Shown here piece by piece: positions 33,952-42,785 of a DNA stretch of 64,000 nucleotides. The stretch comes from Halorientalis persicus (GTDB lineage Archaea; Halobacteriota; Halobacteria; Halobacteriales; Haloarculaceae). How positions within the stretch are numbered: position 1 is the stretch's first letter; each line of letters opens with the position of its first letter. The notes beneath the pieces are model-generated. The model did not search any database and was not told where the DNA came from. It was given only the letters and a program-made list of their open reading frames with translations. The translations under genes were made by a program, and so were the position numbers. Where the stretch lies: positions 18,031 through 82,030 of the forward strand of contig NZ_FOCX01000018.1 in NCBI RefSeq assembly GCF_900110215.1, in the 5' to 3' direction.

Positions 33952-36900
33952 TTACAGGACGTCGTCGTTAACGGTCTTTGGAACGATCTCGGCGTCGGCG
34001 AGCGGCGTGATGTTGATCTCGACACCGTGCTTCCGGTTCGGCTGATAGCCAGCGGTTGTGATCTCCGAGAGGGCGCGGTCAGCCCAGTCTGAGGGAATGC
34101 GTTTATCGATTTCTTGGCAGCGATCATCGATTTCTTCGGCCAGCGCTTTGAACTCAGCCAGTGGCGGGAGGTCGTCGACGCTCTCAATGTCCTCGTCGTC
34201 GGCGATTACCTCTAGGTACTCCTCGTCGACGATCGAGCGGTCGTCAATACCCATCGCCAGAGAGGCGCGGAGCCGTTCATCTTCGGTGAGCGTATCGAAC
34301 GGCTGGCCGTCGTCGTTGAGCAGGTCGGCCCCCTCGCGCTCAAAGTAGTAAGTCATGAACAGGATGCCCGTACTAGAGTAGTGGTCGGAGCCCTTGAGCC
34401 GCCAGTTGAAGTAGTCGAAAAGGTCGGCTAGGTGTGCCTCGACGGGCTCGTCGGCGGGCTTGGCGTACGCCTCGCAGGCACGTTCGAGTTCTTCGAGCGC
34501 GTCAATCCACTCGTCGCGCCACTTGTCGACGGCGTCCCAGAACTTTTCGGCGAACGTGTCCTGGAACCACTCTTCGTCGTTACGCTCTCGCAGTTCGACT
34601 AGCGTCTCGATCCGAGAGCGAGTCTCCTCGCGGAACGCGGCGACTTTCGGGGCGAGTTCCTCGACACGCTTGCGATCCTCGTCGTTGAAGTCCCGTTTAT
34701 CAGTGCTTCCGAGGTCTTGAATCACGTCTTCGAAGACGGCGATTTGGTCAAGCCCGCTCGCACAGCGCTCGTACTGCTCGGCGGCCTCGGCCTGCTCGCT
34801 TGCCGAGAGCGAGTCGTCGCTCCGACGCCGGTTCGCCGCGCTCCGGCGCTCCCGCAGTTCGGCCTTCTGCGGTTCGAGGTACTGGTTCGCAAGTCGGTCG
34901 AACAGCCCGGCGTCGAGGCTGTGGTAGTCAACGAAGCAGGCGAAGCCTTCTCCCGTGGAGTCGGCAATGAGACGCTCGGTAGTGAGTCGCCAGAGAACCG
35001 GCGTGTTCTCCATCGTGTCAACGTGGTAGTCGAAGAGGTCGTCCTCGATGAAGGTACGGAGGTTGGGGTACGCCTCCTCGGTCGCCGACTCGGCGCCGAG
35101 GATCTCGTCGACCTCGACGAGGCGGTCCTCGCCGTACTCGCCGTACGCTTCCTCGAAGCGCTCGACGATGCGGTCAACCATGTCTGCCTGATCGTCGGCA
35201 CCATGGATCGGGACGATACCGTCTGGCTCCTCGCGGACAGCCTCCATCGCGAAGTGGTGGATGAGGTCTCTTACGTAGTCATCAATATTTTCTGGAGTAA
35301 CGGTAACTGACTCTGGATCAGGGACTTCGCGATCCTCAGGGGATTCCGAAGTACGGAGAAAGATTTCTTGACGTATCTCTTCGCGAGAGGTCTTCGATAT
35401 ATCTAGAGTATTATAAACTAGCGAGTCTATCCTCTCGCTCAGGTTTTCCATTCTGTTGTCGTGAGAATTGCTATCTTTTTCTGCCTTTACTGCCGCAGTC
35501 TTGATTTTATCAGATCGGTCAATTACTGTCTCTACCTCCGGTACCTCAGCATTTCTGTTATGTGGATGATCATAGAAGAAATTCTCCCGATTATTAGAAG
35601 GAAGGATGTTTGGACCGATATAATACGGACTCAACGGACTTCTAGACCTACGATTAATCTGCAATGAATACTGATCTTTGACTATTTGTTGTATTTCATT
35701 TATCTTGTCCAGTGATTCCATCCATGGAATTCGTCCTACTTCCCCAGGATTCCAATGCCTACCTGCGGTCAAGGACAGGAAAAGAGCATGGTAAATATCA
35801 GAATTTAGTACACCGATTAGCTTCCATGTATTATAGTTTTCATTAGGGAATAGCATTGATCCAGAATAGCCAAAAACACCATCTTCCGGGAAGTAACCAA
35901 ACCTTCTTCCTGTCTCTTTTATATAGGTCCAAGTTGCGCCTGATTGACCATAGTATTGGGAATTCTGGAATCTAGAGCCAGATATTCTCTGTAACTCTAT
36001 ACCACTATTCTCAAATTGAACTGTAGAGTCTACTTGAGGGAGGACCCACGCTTTTTCGCCTCCATTTGAGATGGGGACGAATGATTCGTCGTTTTCCGTT
36101 TCCCAGTGCGATCTTAGGAACCGATCATTATTTCCAGTTAGCAATCCTTGCGCAGCATTTCCTACTGAGCCAGTCGCTTTTTCAGAGTCAATCTTTATAT
36201 CCGACTGATGCAGCTGTCGTACCTCGCTCGGGATAGAATAACTAATCGGAGTTCCCGGAATACTGTCAAATTCTCTCATGGGTACTCGATAAAACCGTCG
36301 TATTCCGTCTACTCTCCGTGATTCTAGTGTCCGCAAGAACACGTCCTCTTTCTCCTCGGTCTGAACATCATGTAATCGGATAAATGAACCATCTGGCTCC
36401 TGATCGACGCCAATTCTCAGAACGGACCCCACAGTTCTTACGTGAGCGTTATCTAGAACGCCGAGACCATATTCTGAAAGGAAGTCAAATGAACCAGACC
36501 CTCCAACAAAGTCTTCTCGGAAGTCCTGATAGGTTTTCTTAAACATAAACTCTCTCTTAATCAGCATACCGATTCTACCGTTATTCTTGCAGAGATTGTT
36601 ACATACTTCAACAAAATTACTACAATATTCTGTATTGTATTTGTATTTATTTTTGATATATTTTTTAACACTCTTTGGCATCCGATTTCCGGACCCATAC
36701 GGCGGGTTCATCAGCGCCACGTCGTAGTCCTGCGCCAGAATATCCAGTAACCTCACAAAACTCCGCAGGTCCTGTGCGAGGAATGAATCCGACTCCCGAT
36801 GCTGCTCGACGGCCTCACGCAGACTATGCAATACCTGCCCGAGGGTGTGGCTCTCCCGAGGGTCGTCGCCGAGGGTCAGTTGGGTGCCCCCAACGTCGGC

Positions 36901-38259
36901 GTCGTCTTCAAAGAGGTCGCCGAGCGTCCCACGCACGTCAAGGAGACTCCCAAGGCCGTGAACCTCCTCGAACGCGTCGAGGATACGCCGCAGTGCCTGC
37001 TCGACATCTTCATCATCGCCGGCGACTTCCTCGAACACCTCCTCGACGCCGTCGATCTCAGCGACTGTCGCGTCGGAACAAACGATGCCGACCTCGGGCA
37101 TATCGAAGCCACTCGCACCCTCCACCTCGGTACGGGTCCGTCCCTTCAAGTAGAGATTGAACGCCGCGAGCTGGCAGGCCCGCATGTCGAGGTCGACGCC
37201 ATAGAGGTTATCCCGGAGAATCTTCCGCGGGATCTCCTCGTAAGGTAGGTCGGTCTCGGCGCGCCAGATGCGCTCCAGCACGTCGAAGGCATACAGCAGG
37301 AAGTGCCCACTCCCACAGGCTGGGTCGATGACCCGAAGCTCTTCAGGGTGGTCGAAATCAGTGGGCTCGCCCTCCTCTTCAGACGGAACGAGGTAGGTAC
37401 AGAAGTCAGCAATGTCAGGCGATTCGTCCGGTGAGAGAGGGCGGTTCTTCCGCTCGTCAGGGGAGAACTCCTCCTGCGCTTTCACGACGTCCTGCAACTC
37501 GCCGGTGTGTTCGAGATAGAGCTTCCCCAGCGAGTTGTCGGTGAGCATCCGGACGACCCAATGAGGCGTGTAAAACTGGTTCGCCGGCGGGACATCTTCG
37601 GGGTCGAGTCCTTCACGGTCGCCCTTGCGGCGCAGGTCGTCGAGGAGTTTGACGTTGTAGTATTCGTAGACCCACCCGAGCACGTCGTCGGCCCGCCAGA
37701 CCTCGTCGGGTACGGAATCAAGCATTTTGCAGAGTTCCTCGAGGGTGTCGTCGTCCGGGTCGATCAGGCTGTACGCAGACGAGCGGTCGAAGAGTATCTC
37801 GATCTCTTCGGCGAGGTTGTCACAGGCGTTGTGGTAGGCTTCGAGGATCGCTTCGTCTTCCAGCAAGAACTCCTCGTGGACGAGCGTCTCGGCGGCAGGT
37901 GTCAGGCCGTTATCCTTGAATACGGTGACTTCCTCGTCGATGAAACCCCGCACTTCCATGCAGCGCAGTGCGGCCAGACGGTTGACGATGGTATAGCCCA
38001 CGCCTGTGACGTATTGATCGAAGGCCTCAGCCCACGTTTCGCCGTCGACGGCTTCGAGTTCAATCGCTTCCACGAGCTGCTGGGTGTTCTCGTCCAGTGA
38101 GTCGGAGTCTCCCTGTTCGTCGTCAAGCCCCTTCTGCGTGAGTTGGAATTCGACGTTATCCTCAACGCGCTCACGCATCTCGGTGACGACATCTTCGAGA
38201 TGTTCACGCTCTGACTTATCGAGTTGAGCCTTCCGCTGGGAGAGAGAATCACTTGCCAT
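33952..38259 (-). CDS. pglX: BREX adenine methyltransferase PglX
   Basis: A 1435-residue N6-adenine methyltransferase. Motif I is VIDPACGSGHFLLYAFD (around residue 315) and motif IV is DVALMNPPYGSG (around residue 516). It methylates a non-palindromic site on host DNA so that BREX spares it. Right after NPPY comes a stretch of about 450 residues, encoded by 35330-36680, whose base composition is far more AT-rich than the rest. This is the expected place of the target-recognition domain. The C-terminal part is helical and acidic. The gene lies 69 bases after brxC and 2 bases before pglZ. The frame is complete, with no sign of phase-variable tracts. Confidence 0.95.
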   Translation of the reverse strand: MASDSLSQRKAQLDKSEREHLEDVVTEMRERVEDNVEFQLTQKGLDDEQGDSDSLDENTQQLVEAIELEAVDGETWAEAFDQYVTGVGYTIVNRLAALRCMEVRGFIDEEVTVFKDNGLTPAAETLVHEEFLLEDEAILEAYHNACDNLAEEIEILFDRSSAYSLIDPDDDTLEELCKMLDSVPDEVWRADDVLGWVYEYYNVKLLDDLRRKGDREGLDPEDVPPANQFYTPHWVVRMLTDNSLGKLYLEHTGELQDVVKAQEEFSPDERKNRPLSPDESPDIADFCTYLVPSEEEGEPTDFDHPEELRVIDPACGSGHFLLYAFDVLERIWRAETDLPYEEIPRKILRDNLYGVDLDMRACQLAAFNLYLKGRTRTEVEGASGFDMPEVGIVCSDATVAEIDGVEEVFEEVAGDDEDVEQALRRILDAFEEVHGLGSLLDVRGTLGDLFEDDADVGGTQLTLGDDPRESHTLGQVLHSLREAVEQHRESDSFLAQDLRSFVRLLDILAQDYDVALMNPPYGSGNRMPKSVKKYIKNKYKYNTEYCSNFVEVCNNLCKNNGRIGMLIKREFMFKKTYQDFREDFVGGSGSFDFLSEYGLGVLDNAHVRTVGSVLRIGVDQEPDGSFIRLHDVQTEEKEDVFLRTLESRRVDGIRRFYRVPMREFDSIPGTPISYSIPSEVRQLHQSDIKIDSEKATGSVGNAAQGLLTGNNDRFLRSHWETENDESFVPISNGGEKAWVLPQVDSTVQFENSGIELQRISGSRFQNSQYYGQSGATWTYIKETGRRFGYFPEDGVFGYSGSMLFPNENYNTWKLIGVLNSDIYHALFLSLTAGRHWNPGEVGRIPWMESLDKINEIQQIVKDQYSLQINRRSRSPLSPYYIGPNILPSNNRENFFYDHPHNRNAEVPEVETVIDRSDKIKTAAVKAEKDSNSHDNRMENLSERIDSLVYNTLDISKTSREEIRQEIFLRTSESPEDREVPDPESVTVTPENIDDYVRDLIHHFAMEAVREEPDGIVPIHGADDQADMVDRIVERFEEAYGEYGEDRLVEVDEILGAESATEEAYPNLRTFIEDDLFDYHVDTMENTPVLWRLTTERLIADSTGEGFACFVDYHSLDAGLFDRLANQYLEPQKAELRERRSAANRRRSDDSLSASEQAEAAEQYERCASGLDQIAVFEDVIQDLGSTDKRDFNDEDRKRVEELAPKVAAFREETRSRIETLVELRERNDEEWFQDTFAEKFWDAVDKWRDEWIDALEELERACEAYAKPADEPVEAHLADLFDYFNWRLKGSDHYSSTGILFMTYYFEREGADLLNDDGQPFDTLTEDERLRASLAMGIDDRSIVDEEYLEVIADDEDIESVDDLPPLAEFKALAEEIDDRCQEIDKRIPSDWADRALSEITTAGYQPNRKHGVEINITPLADAEIVPKTVNDDVL
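35330..36680 (-). other. AT-rich cassette inside pglX (target-recognition region)
   Basis: Within pglX, about 1.35 kb changes to low GC content and AT-rich codons such as ATA, AGA, TTA and AAT, with stretches like TATATTTTTTAACAC near 36660. The flanking parts of the same gene keep typical haloarchaeal high GC. The sharp edges coincide with the end of the NPPY motif region and a position near residue 976. The frame runs through unbroken. This points to replacement of the recognition part by recombination from a different source. Confidence 0.8.
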
Positions 38260-38328
38260 AGGGGATATGTATGCTTTTCCCGAGACAGAGAAGCGTCTTT
38301 AATGTTGCCGAAGGGTAACGAATGCTAA

Positions 38329-41300
38329 TCAGTCCGAGTTTTCAAGGAGAACAATTCTCCCATCCTCGAGACCGTCCAGACGTTCCTTCACGCCCCGGAT
38401 TCGCTCCAAGACCGTTTCCGCTTCCGAAAGCAGCTCGTTCACCCGTTCTTCAGTCGGCCGCTCGTCGGCATCGACAGCCGCAGTAACTTCGTCAGTCACA
38501 GTAGCATTCGGAAGCTCTTGGCGTAGTTCCTCAGCAACGGTCTGAAGCTTGGCCCACGCATCATCGTCTGCCCCAGGCGGTTTCGGTTTCTTGGCACGCT
38601 CGATGAGTTGGCTCACACGTCTCTTCGTGGGTGGCCGCGAGGAGTCGAGTGCCGTCTCCACGGCGTCAGTTGTCGGCGAATCTGGGTGCTCTTCACGTAG
38701 CCGTCGACCTGCATCCTGTAGTTCCGACCAAAGGCTCTGCCCCTCAGTGTCGTCGAGCAGTTCGCGAACCTGCTCGTACATATCGGCCTGCTGCACGACG
38801 GTAGAGTCGACAAGGTCAGATTCCAGTAGCTCTTCCCCGGACCACACATTCTCGAATTTCGCTTCCAAATCGTCAAGGACGACATCGTCGAACTCGTCGG
38901 TGGCTGCGCTGCTGATTTCTCGAACGCCGTCCTTGTTCGATTGAAGCCACGCGCTCAGGTCGCCACAGATGGTGTCGGGATCGGATTCGGCAGTGGTGTC
39001 ACCCGTAATTCGTCGGTACTGTTCCGACGTTTCATCGACGCGGTGTCCCTTCGCCTCCTGGAGCCGTGACTCGACCGTCGCCACACTCGGGACGGTGTTG
39101 CTTTCGGCCGTCGCTCGCATACTGTCAGTGACCGACGCACTCGGATAGAGCGACGCCATCGTGTCCAGTTCGTCACTAAAGCGATCCCACAGCGTTTCCC
39201 CATCGTCCTCAACGCCGAAGAGCTCGCGAGCGTCCGCGAAGGTCTTCGCTTCGTCGAGTACCGTCTCCAGGTCATCTTCAGCTCCCAGGTCGGATGTGGA
39301 CAACTCATCGCCCCCGAGGGCGGGTTCGATCGTCGCCTCGAAGGCGTCGAGCGTTACGTCGAATTCCTTGTTGGCCCCTTTCAGTGTCCGCTTGATCACC
39401 GCACTGTTCTCGTCGACCCACTGCCCGAGTTCGCCCAGCCACTCGTCCGGGCCATCGCCCCTTGGCTCCTCGCCGAGTACCGTCGTGACGAGTTCTCTCA
39501 CAGCCTTCGGATCGATAATCTCAACCCCAAACCGGATCTGGAGTGACGTCAGTCTACCTTTAGTCCGCACTTGTCGGCCGATATTGGCGGGGTCGGTCAC
39601 GTACTCGGTATCTTGCTTGAGCGCGACTGACTCGTTGGAAGTCGCGAGCGTGATCAGGAGCGCTGCAATTGACTCCTGTGGCGTCCCACGATAGTCGCCG
39701 TTCGCAGTCTGGGTCTGCTGGAGGAGTTTCTCGACGTCGACCGACTTCTGTGATTCGTACTTGTCGATGAATTCGCGACACCAGCCGCTATCAGCGATCT
39801 CGGCAGTATCGGTATCGACGCCAAGCATGGCTGCGTCTGCGTCCGAAAGCGGCCATTCACCGCTGCCGCGGAAGAACGCCGCCATCGCCTTCGAATCGTC
39901 GACTTCGACGAGTGGCTGCATGAGCGTCTTTCGAGACGATCCGAACACAGTGTCGACCTGGTCCTCAACGACATCGGCGAGTACGCTAGAGCGTGCGCCG
40001 CGGTGTCCGTGTACTGTGTACACCGATGCATCTTCGAGGATTTCAGCCACCGACGCTTCCAGGCGGCGTTTGTCGGCGCTGTGTTCGCGTTCGAGGTCGT
40101 CGTGGGACTCCGCTTCTTCATCCAGTACCTGCCCCATCCCGATGACGTTGCGAATCCGTTCCAGCATCGTCCCAGGTACCTCAATCGTAATCAAAATGTG
40201 TTCGCCACCATCGTGCCCGTCGTTCACGTCTCGCCACGTATCCACTTGTTCAGAGACAGTATCGTGATCATCTGCCAGCACTCGAACACGGAGTGCGTCA
40301 TACTTGGGTGACGGTGCCCGGTCGACCGGTTCGAGAATAGAGTAATCATACCGAAGTGGGACGGAGCGCTCGTCGCCGATATCCGCCTTCTGTAGGCTTC
40401 CGTCACTTTGGAAGAAGTCGTCGTTCTCGCGCAACCGCGTCTCCAGCCACGCTGATAGCTGGTGTGGGGAAATCTTCGCGGCCTTGTCCTGTGCGCGACT
40501 GAGGATGCTCTCCTGTTCCTCAGAGACGAGCGTGTACACCTCGTCACCCTCTTCATTCGTCTCGGTGAGGGCCTTCTGCTTCTCGACAAGTGTCTTCAGA
40601 CCTGACTCAGTTCGCTCGACAACGTCGTCGGCTGACGCTGTGACGTCGTCAATCATCAACCGACCGAGGTTTTCTGGTGTTGAGGGGACAGCGGGTATCT
40701 GGTTCAGGAGGTAGAGTCCCTTGGCGAGGCGAACCTCCCACGCGTCTTCGTCGCCATCGAACGTTGGAACCAGCGTGTTGTCGATCATTTCCTGAACCCA
40801 CAGTGGGAGGTATGTCGTCTCTTCGACCAACAGGTCGAACAGTACGTCCCACGTGACCAGTGACCCCTCCTCTTTCGACGCCCACCCGAATTTGGTGAAC
40901 AACGACCTGACCAAGACGAGCAGCGCTCGACCCTGGATGTAGTCTCGGTCGGTCGACCGGCCCTGCGTGATGAGGTCCTGCATCACCGCCCGCAAGAGCG
41001 ATAGGTCGTATTCCCGGAACGGATAGGATTCGATCGGGTTTGGATCTGCGCTCGTCACAGAGGAGTACGTGTGGAGTGAGAGATCAGGCATCGACGTCAT
41101 CATCGACTCGACACGCTCCTTCCCATCGGGGTCAGATTTCTGGAGCCACCGCTTCCGGACAATAATCTCAGTGTCTGCTCCTTCGAGCTTCACCTGTTTG
41201 TTCGTCCAGTGGTCGTCAGAGCGCTCACCGATGAGGCTCTCACGCGTATCTGGGAGTGAATACTGCCCAGTGGTGACGACGACGGGATTCGGGCCCCGCT

Positions 41301-42168
41301 GGAGCGCTTCCATCGTCTCCTCGAACTCACGGTAGCGATGGCTGCTATCGCCGACGAAGAGTGCAACTTCGTCTAGTCCCAGCAGCAATTCCGTTCGCTT
41401 GCCTCCTTCATTTAAGGATTCAGTGGCAGTCTCGACACGCGAGACGAGATCCTCGGAATCGAACGCTTCAGGCTCAACGTCGTCTTCAGCGGTTTCGATC
41501 GACGCTTTTACCTTCGAACGGCTGTCGAGATCTGTCCCTGATGTTTCTGGTATCGCTGGCAACGCATCGTAGAGCCAGCTTCGGAGTGTGGCGCGTTCAC
41601 CGAGCACGTCGTCGAACGTCTGCCCGTCGTGTTCATACTCCTGAAGCGCCTCCCAGACGCCGTCGTACTCCATGTCGAGAGTCCAGGCCCACTCGAGGAG
41701 CCAGTTCGGGTCAGTCGGGTACCCAAGCTCACGGCCAATCGCCTCAAAGATGAGGAACGGCAGGGGAGGCTCTTTCGACGCGTCGCGGTCAAGTAGGTTG
41801 AGGAAGACCGGCTTGAATTGGTCAGCGTGTGAGTCAGTGATAGACTGTTGGAGTTCATCGAAGCCTGGCCACTGCTCAGCCAAACGATCACCGAGATAGG
41901 CAAACTGGGACTCGTCGTCTGCGAGGAGGCCGACTAGCTTCAGGAGGTGGGTCTTCCCCGAGCCAAACGTCGCATGAATGTAGAGGAATCGTGCAGCCTC
42001 ACTGGGATGTGTCTGGATGACATCACCGAGTTCCGTGAGGACGCGCTCGGCGCTGTCTGTTTCGTAGAACTCCCTAACGTCTGTCTCGGCCCGTTCACGG
42101 GTATTGACCTTCTGGACTTCTTCGAGTTGACGTGTCGGGTCGCTGTGGAAGAGGTCGACGATAGTCAT
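38329..42168 (-). CDS. brxC: BREX ATPase BrxC/PglY, copy 1
   Basis: A 1279-residue ATPase. Walker A is in IHATFGSGKTHLLKL (residues 64-78) near the N-terminus, and a Walker B-like LLLGLDEVALFVGD follows at about residue 260. The C-terminal 400 residues are helical and highly acidic. The start overlaps the stop of brxB by four bases. It is only distantly similar to the other brxC at 42782-46528, so the two are old paralogues, not a recent duplication. Paired BrxC proteins are a mark of type 5 BREX. The protein probably forms the large ATP-dependent part of the BREX complex. Confidence 0.9.
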   Translation of the reverse strand: MTIVDLFHSDPTRQLEEVQKVNTRERAETDVREFYETDSAERVLTELGDVIQTHPSEAARFLYIHATFGSGKTHLLKLVGLLADDESQFAYLGDRLAEQWPGFDELQQSITDSHADQFKPVFLNLLDRDASKEPPLPFLIFEAIGRELGYPTDPNWLLEWAWTLDMEYDGVWEALQEYEHDGQTFDDVLGERATLRSWLYDALPAIPETSGTDLDSRSKVKASIETAEDDVEPEAFDSEDLVSRVETATESLNEGGKRTELLLGLDEVALFVGDSSHRYREFEETMEALQRGPNPVVVTTGQYSLPDTRESLIGERSDDHWTNKQVKLEGADTEIIVRKRWLQKSDPDGKERVESMMTSMPDLSLHTYSSVTSADPNPIESYPFREYDLSLLRAVMQDLITQGRSTDRDYIQGRALLVLVRSLFTKFGWASKEEGSLVTWDVLFDLLVEETTYLPLWVQEMIDNTLVPTFDGDEDAWEVRLAKGLYLLNQIPAVPSTPENLGRLMIDDVTASADDVVERTESGLKTLVEKQKALTETNEEGDEVYTLVSEEQESILSRAQDKAAKISPHQLSAWLETRLRENDDFFQSDGSLQKADIGDERSVPLRYDYSILEPVDRAPSPKYDALRVRVLADDHDTVSEQVDTWRDVNDGHDGGEHILITIEVPGTMLERIRNVIGMGQVLDEEAESHDDLEREHSADKRRLEASVAEILEDASVYTVHGHRGARSSVLADVVEDQVDTVFGSSRKTLMQPLVEVDDSKAMAAFFRGSGEWPLSDADAAMLGVDTDTAEIADSGWCREFIDKYESQKSVDVEKLLQQTQTANGDYRGTPQESIAALLITLATSNESVALKQDTEYVTDPANIGRQVRTKGRLTSLQIRFGVEIIDPKAVRELVTTVLGEEPRGDGPDEWLGELGQWVDENSAVIKRTLKGANKEFDVTLDAFEATIEPALGGDELSTSDLGAEDDLETVLDEAKTFADARELFGVEDDGETLWDRFSDELDTMASLYPSASVTDSMRATAESNTVPSVATVESRLQEAKGHRVDETSEQYRRITGDTTAESDPDTICGDLSAWLQSNKDGVREISSAATDEFDDVVLDDLEAKFENVWSGEELLESDLVDSTVVQQADMYEQVRELLDDTEGQSLWSELQDAGRRLREEHPDSPTTDAVETALDSSRPPTKRRVSQLIERAKKPKPPGADDDAWAKLQTVAEELRQELPNATVTDEVTAAVDADERPTEERVNELLSEAETVLERIRGVKERLDGLEDGRIVLLENSD

Positions 42169-42785
42169 TGGAGATGCACCTCTTTGATCGGGGTGTCGAT
42201 TTGATGGGCTGGATAGTAGTGGCGGGATTCGTCGCTGAAGAAGCTCAGCTTCCCGCCAATGACGTCCCCAGGGAATGGGATTCCAATTGTGGACTTGACG
42301 TTCCGTCGGTCAAGTTCGTCGAGCAGTTCTGATGCACGCGTGAACGGATACAGACTGCCGAGGTTGAGCAAGAGCACCACGTGGCTCTGGGTCTCCAACT
42401 GGTCTTCGCTGAGTTCGTCCTCGATCATCTGTTGAACGAGTTGCTCGGCGAGGCGGTCCTGCATCGTCTCCTCGATACGCTCTCCCGGCGACCGATCGTC
42501 ATCGAGATCGGCCAGGGGCTCGCCCAAATCAACGAGGAGTTTGTACACATCTGTCTGGGGGAGAAGTTCGTCGAGCCAGATCGGCTGAACAGTGATGTCG
42601 CTGGGGAGCTCCGGTGGCTCTTTTCGGCCATCCGACCAGGTTGCCAGACGGTCTGTGACCTGATGTTCGACTTCCGGGTCGACAGCAGCGATTACGAACG
42701 GGTTTCGGATACCGTGCTGTCCCTGCGCGAACGTCCGTAGCTTCTCTTTGAATTCGCGATACGGTGATGAACTGCTCTGACTCAT
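42165..42785 (-). CDS. brxB: BREX protein BrxB
   Basis: A 206-residue protein of the DUF1788/BrxB family. It shows REFKEKLRTFAQGQHGIRNP, then the strand VVLLLNLGSLYPFTRASELL and the ending IGIPFPGDVIGGKLSFF, a conserved BrxB pattern. It overlaps brxC on either side by four bases (start with the upstream stop, stop with the downstream start), so translation is strongly coupled. BrxB is needed for BREX defence and is thought to be a structural part of the complex. Confidence 0.9.
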   Translation of the reverse strand: MSQSSSSPYREFKEKLRTFAQGQHGIRNPFVIAAVDPEVEHQVTDRLATWSDGRKEPPELPSDITVQPIWLDELLPQTDVYKLLVDLGEPLADLDDDRSPGERIEETMQDRLAEQLVQQMIEDELSEDQLETQSHVVLLLNLGSLYPFTRASELLDELDRRNVKSTIGIPFPGDVIGGKLSFFSDESRHYYPAHQIDTPIKEVHLQ

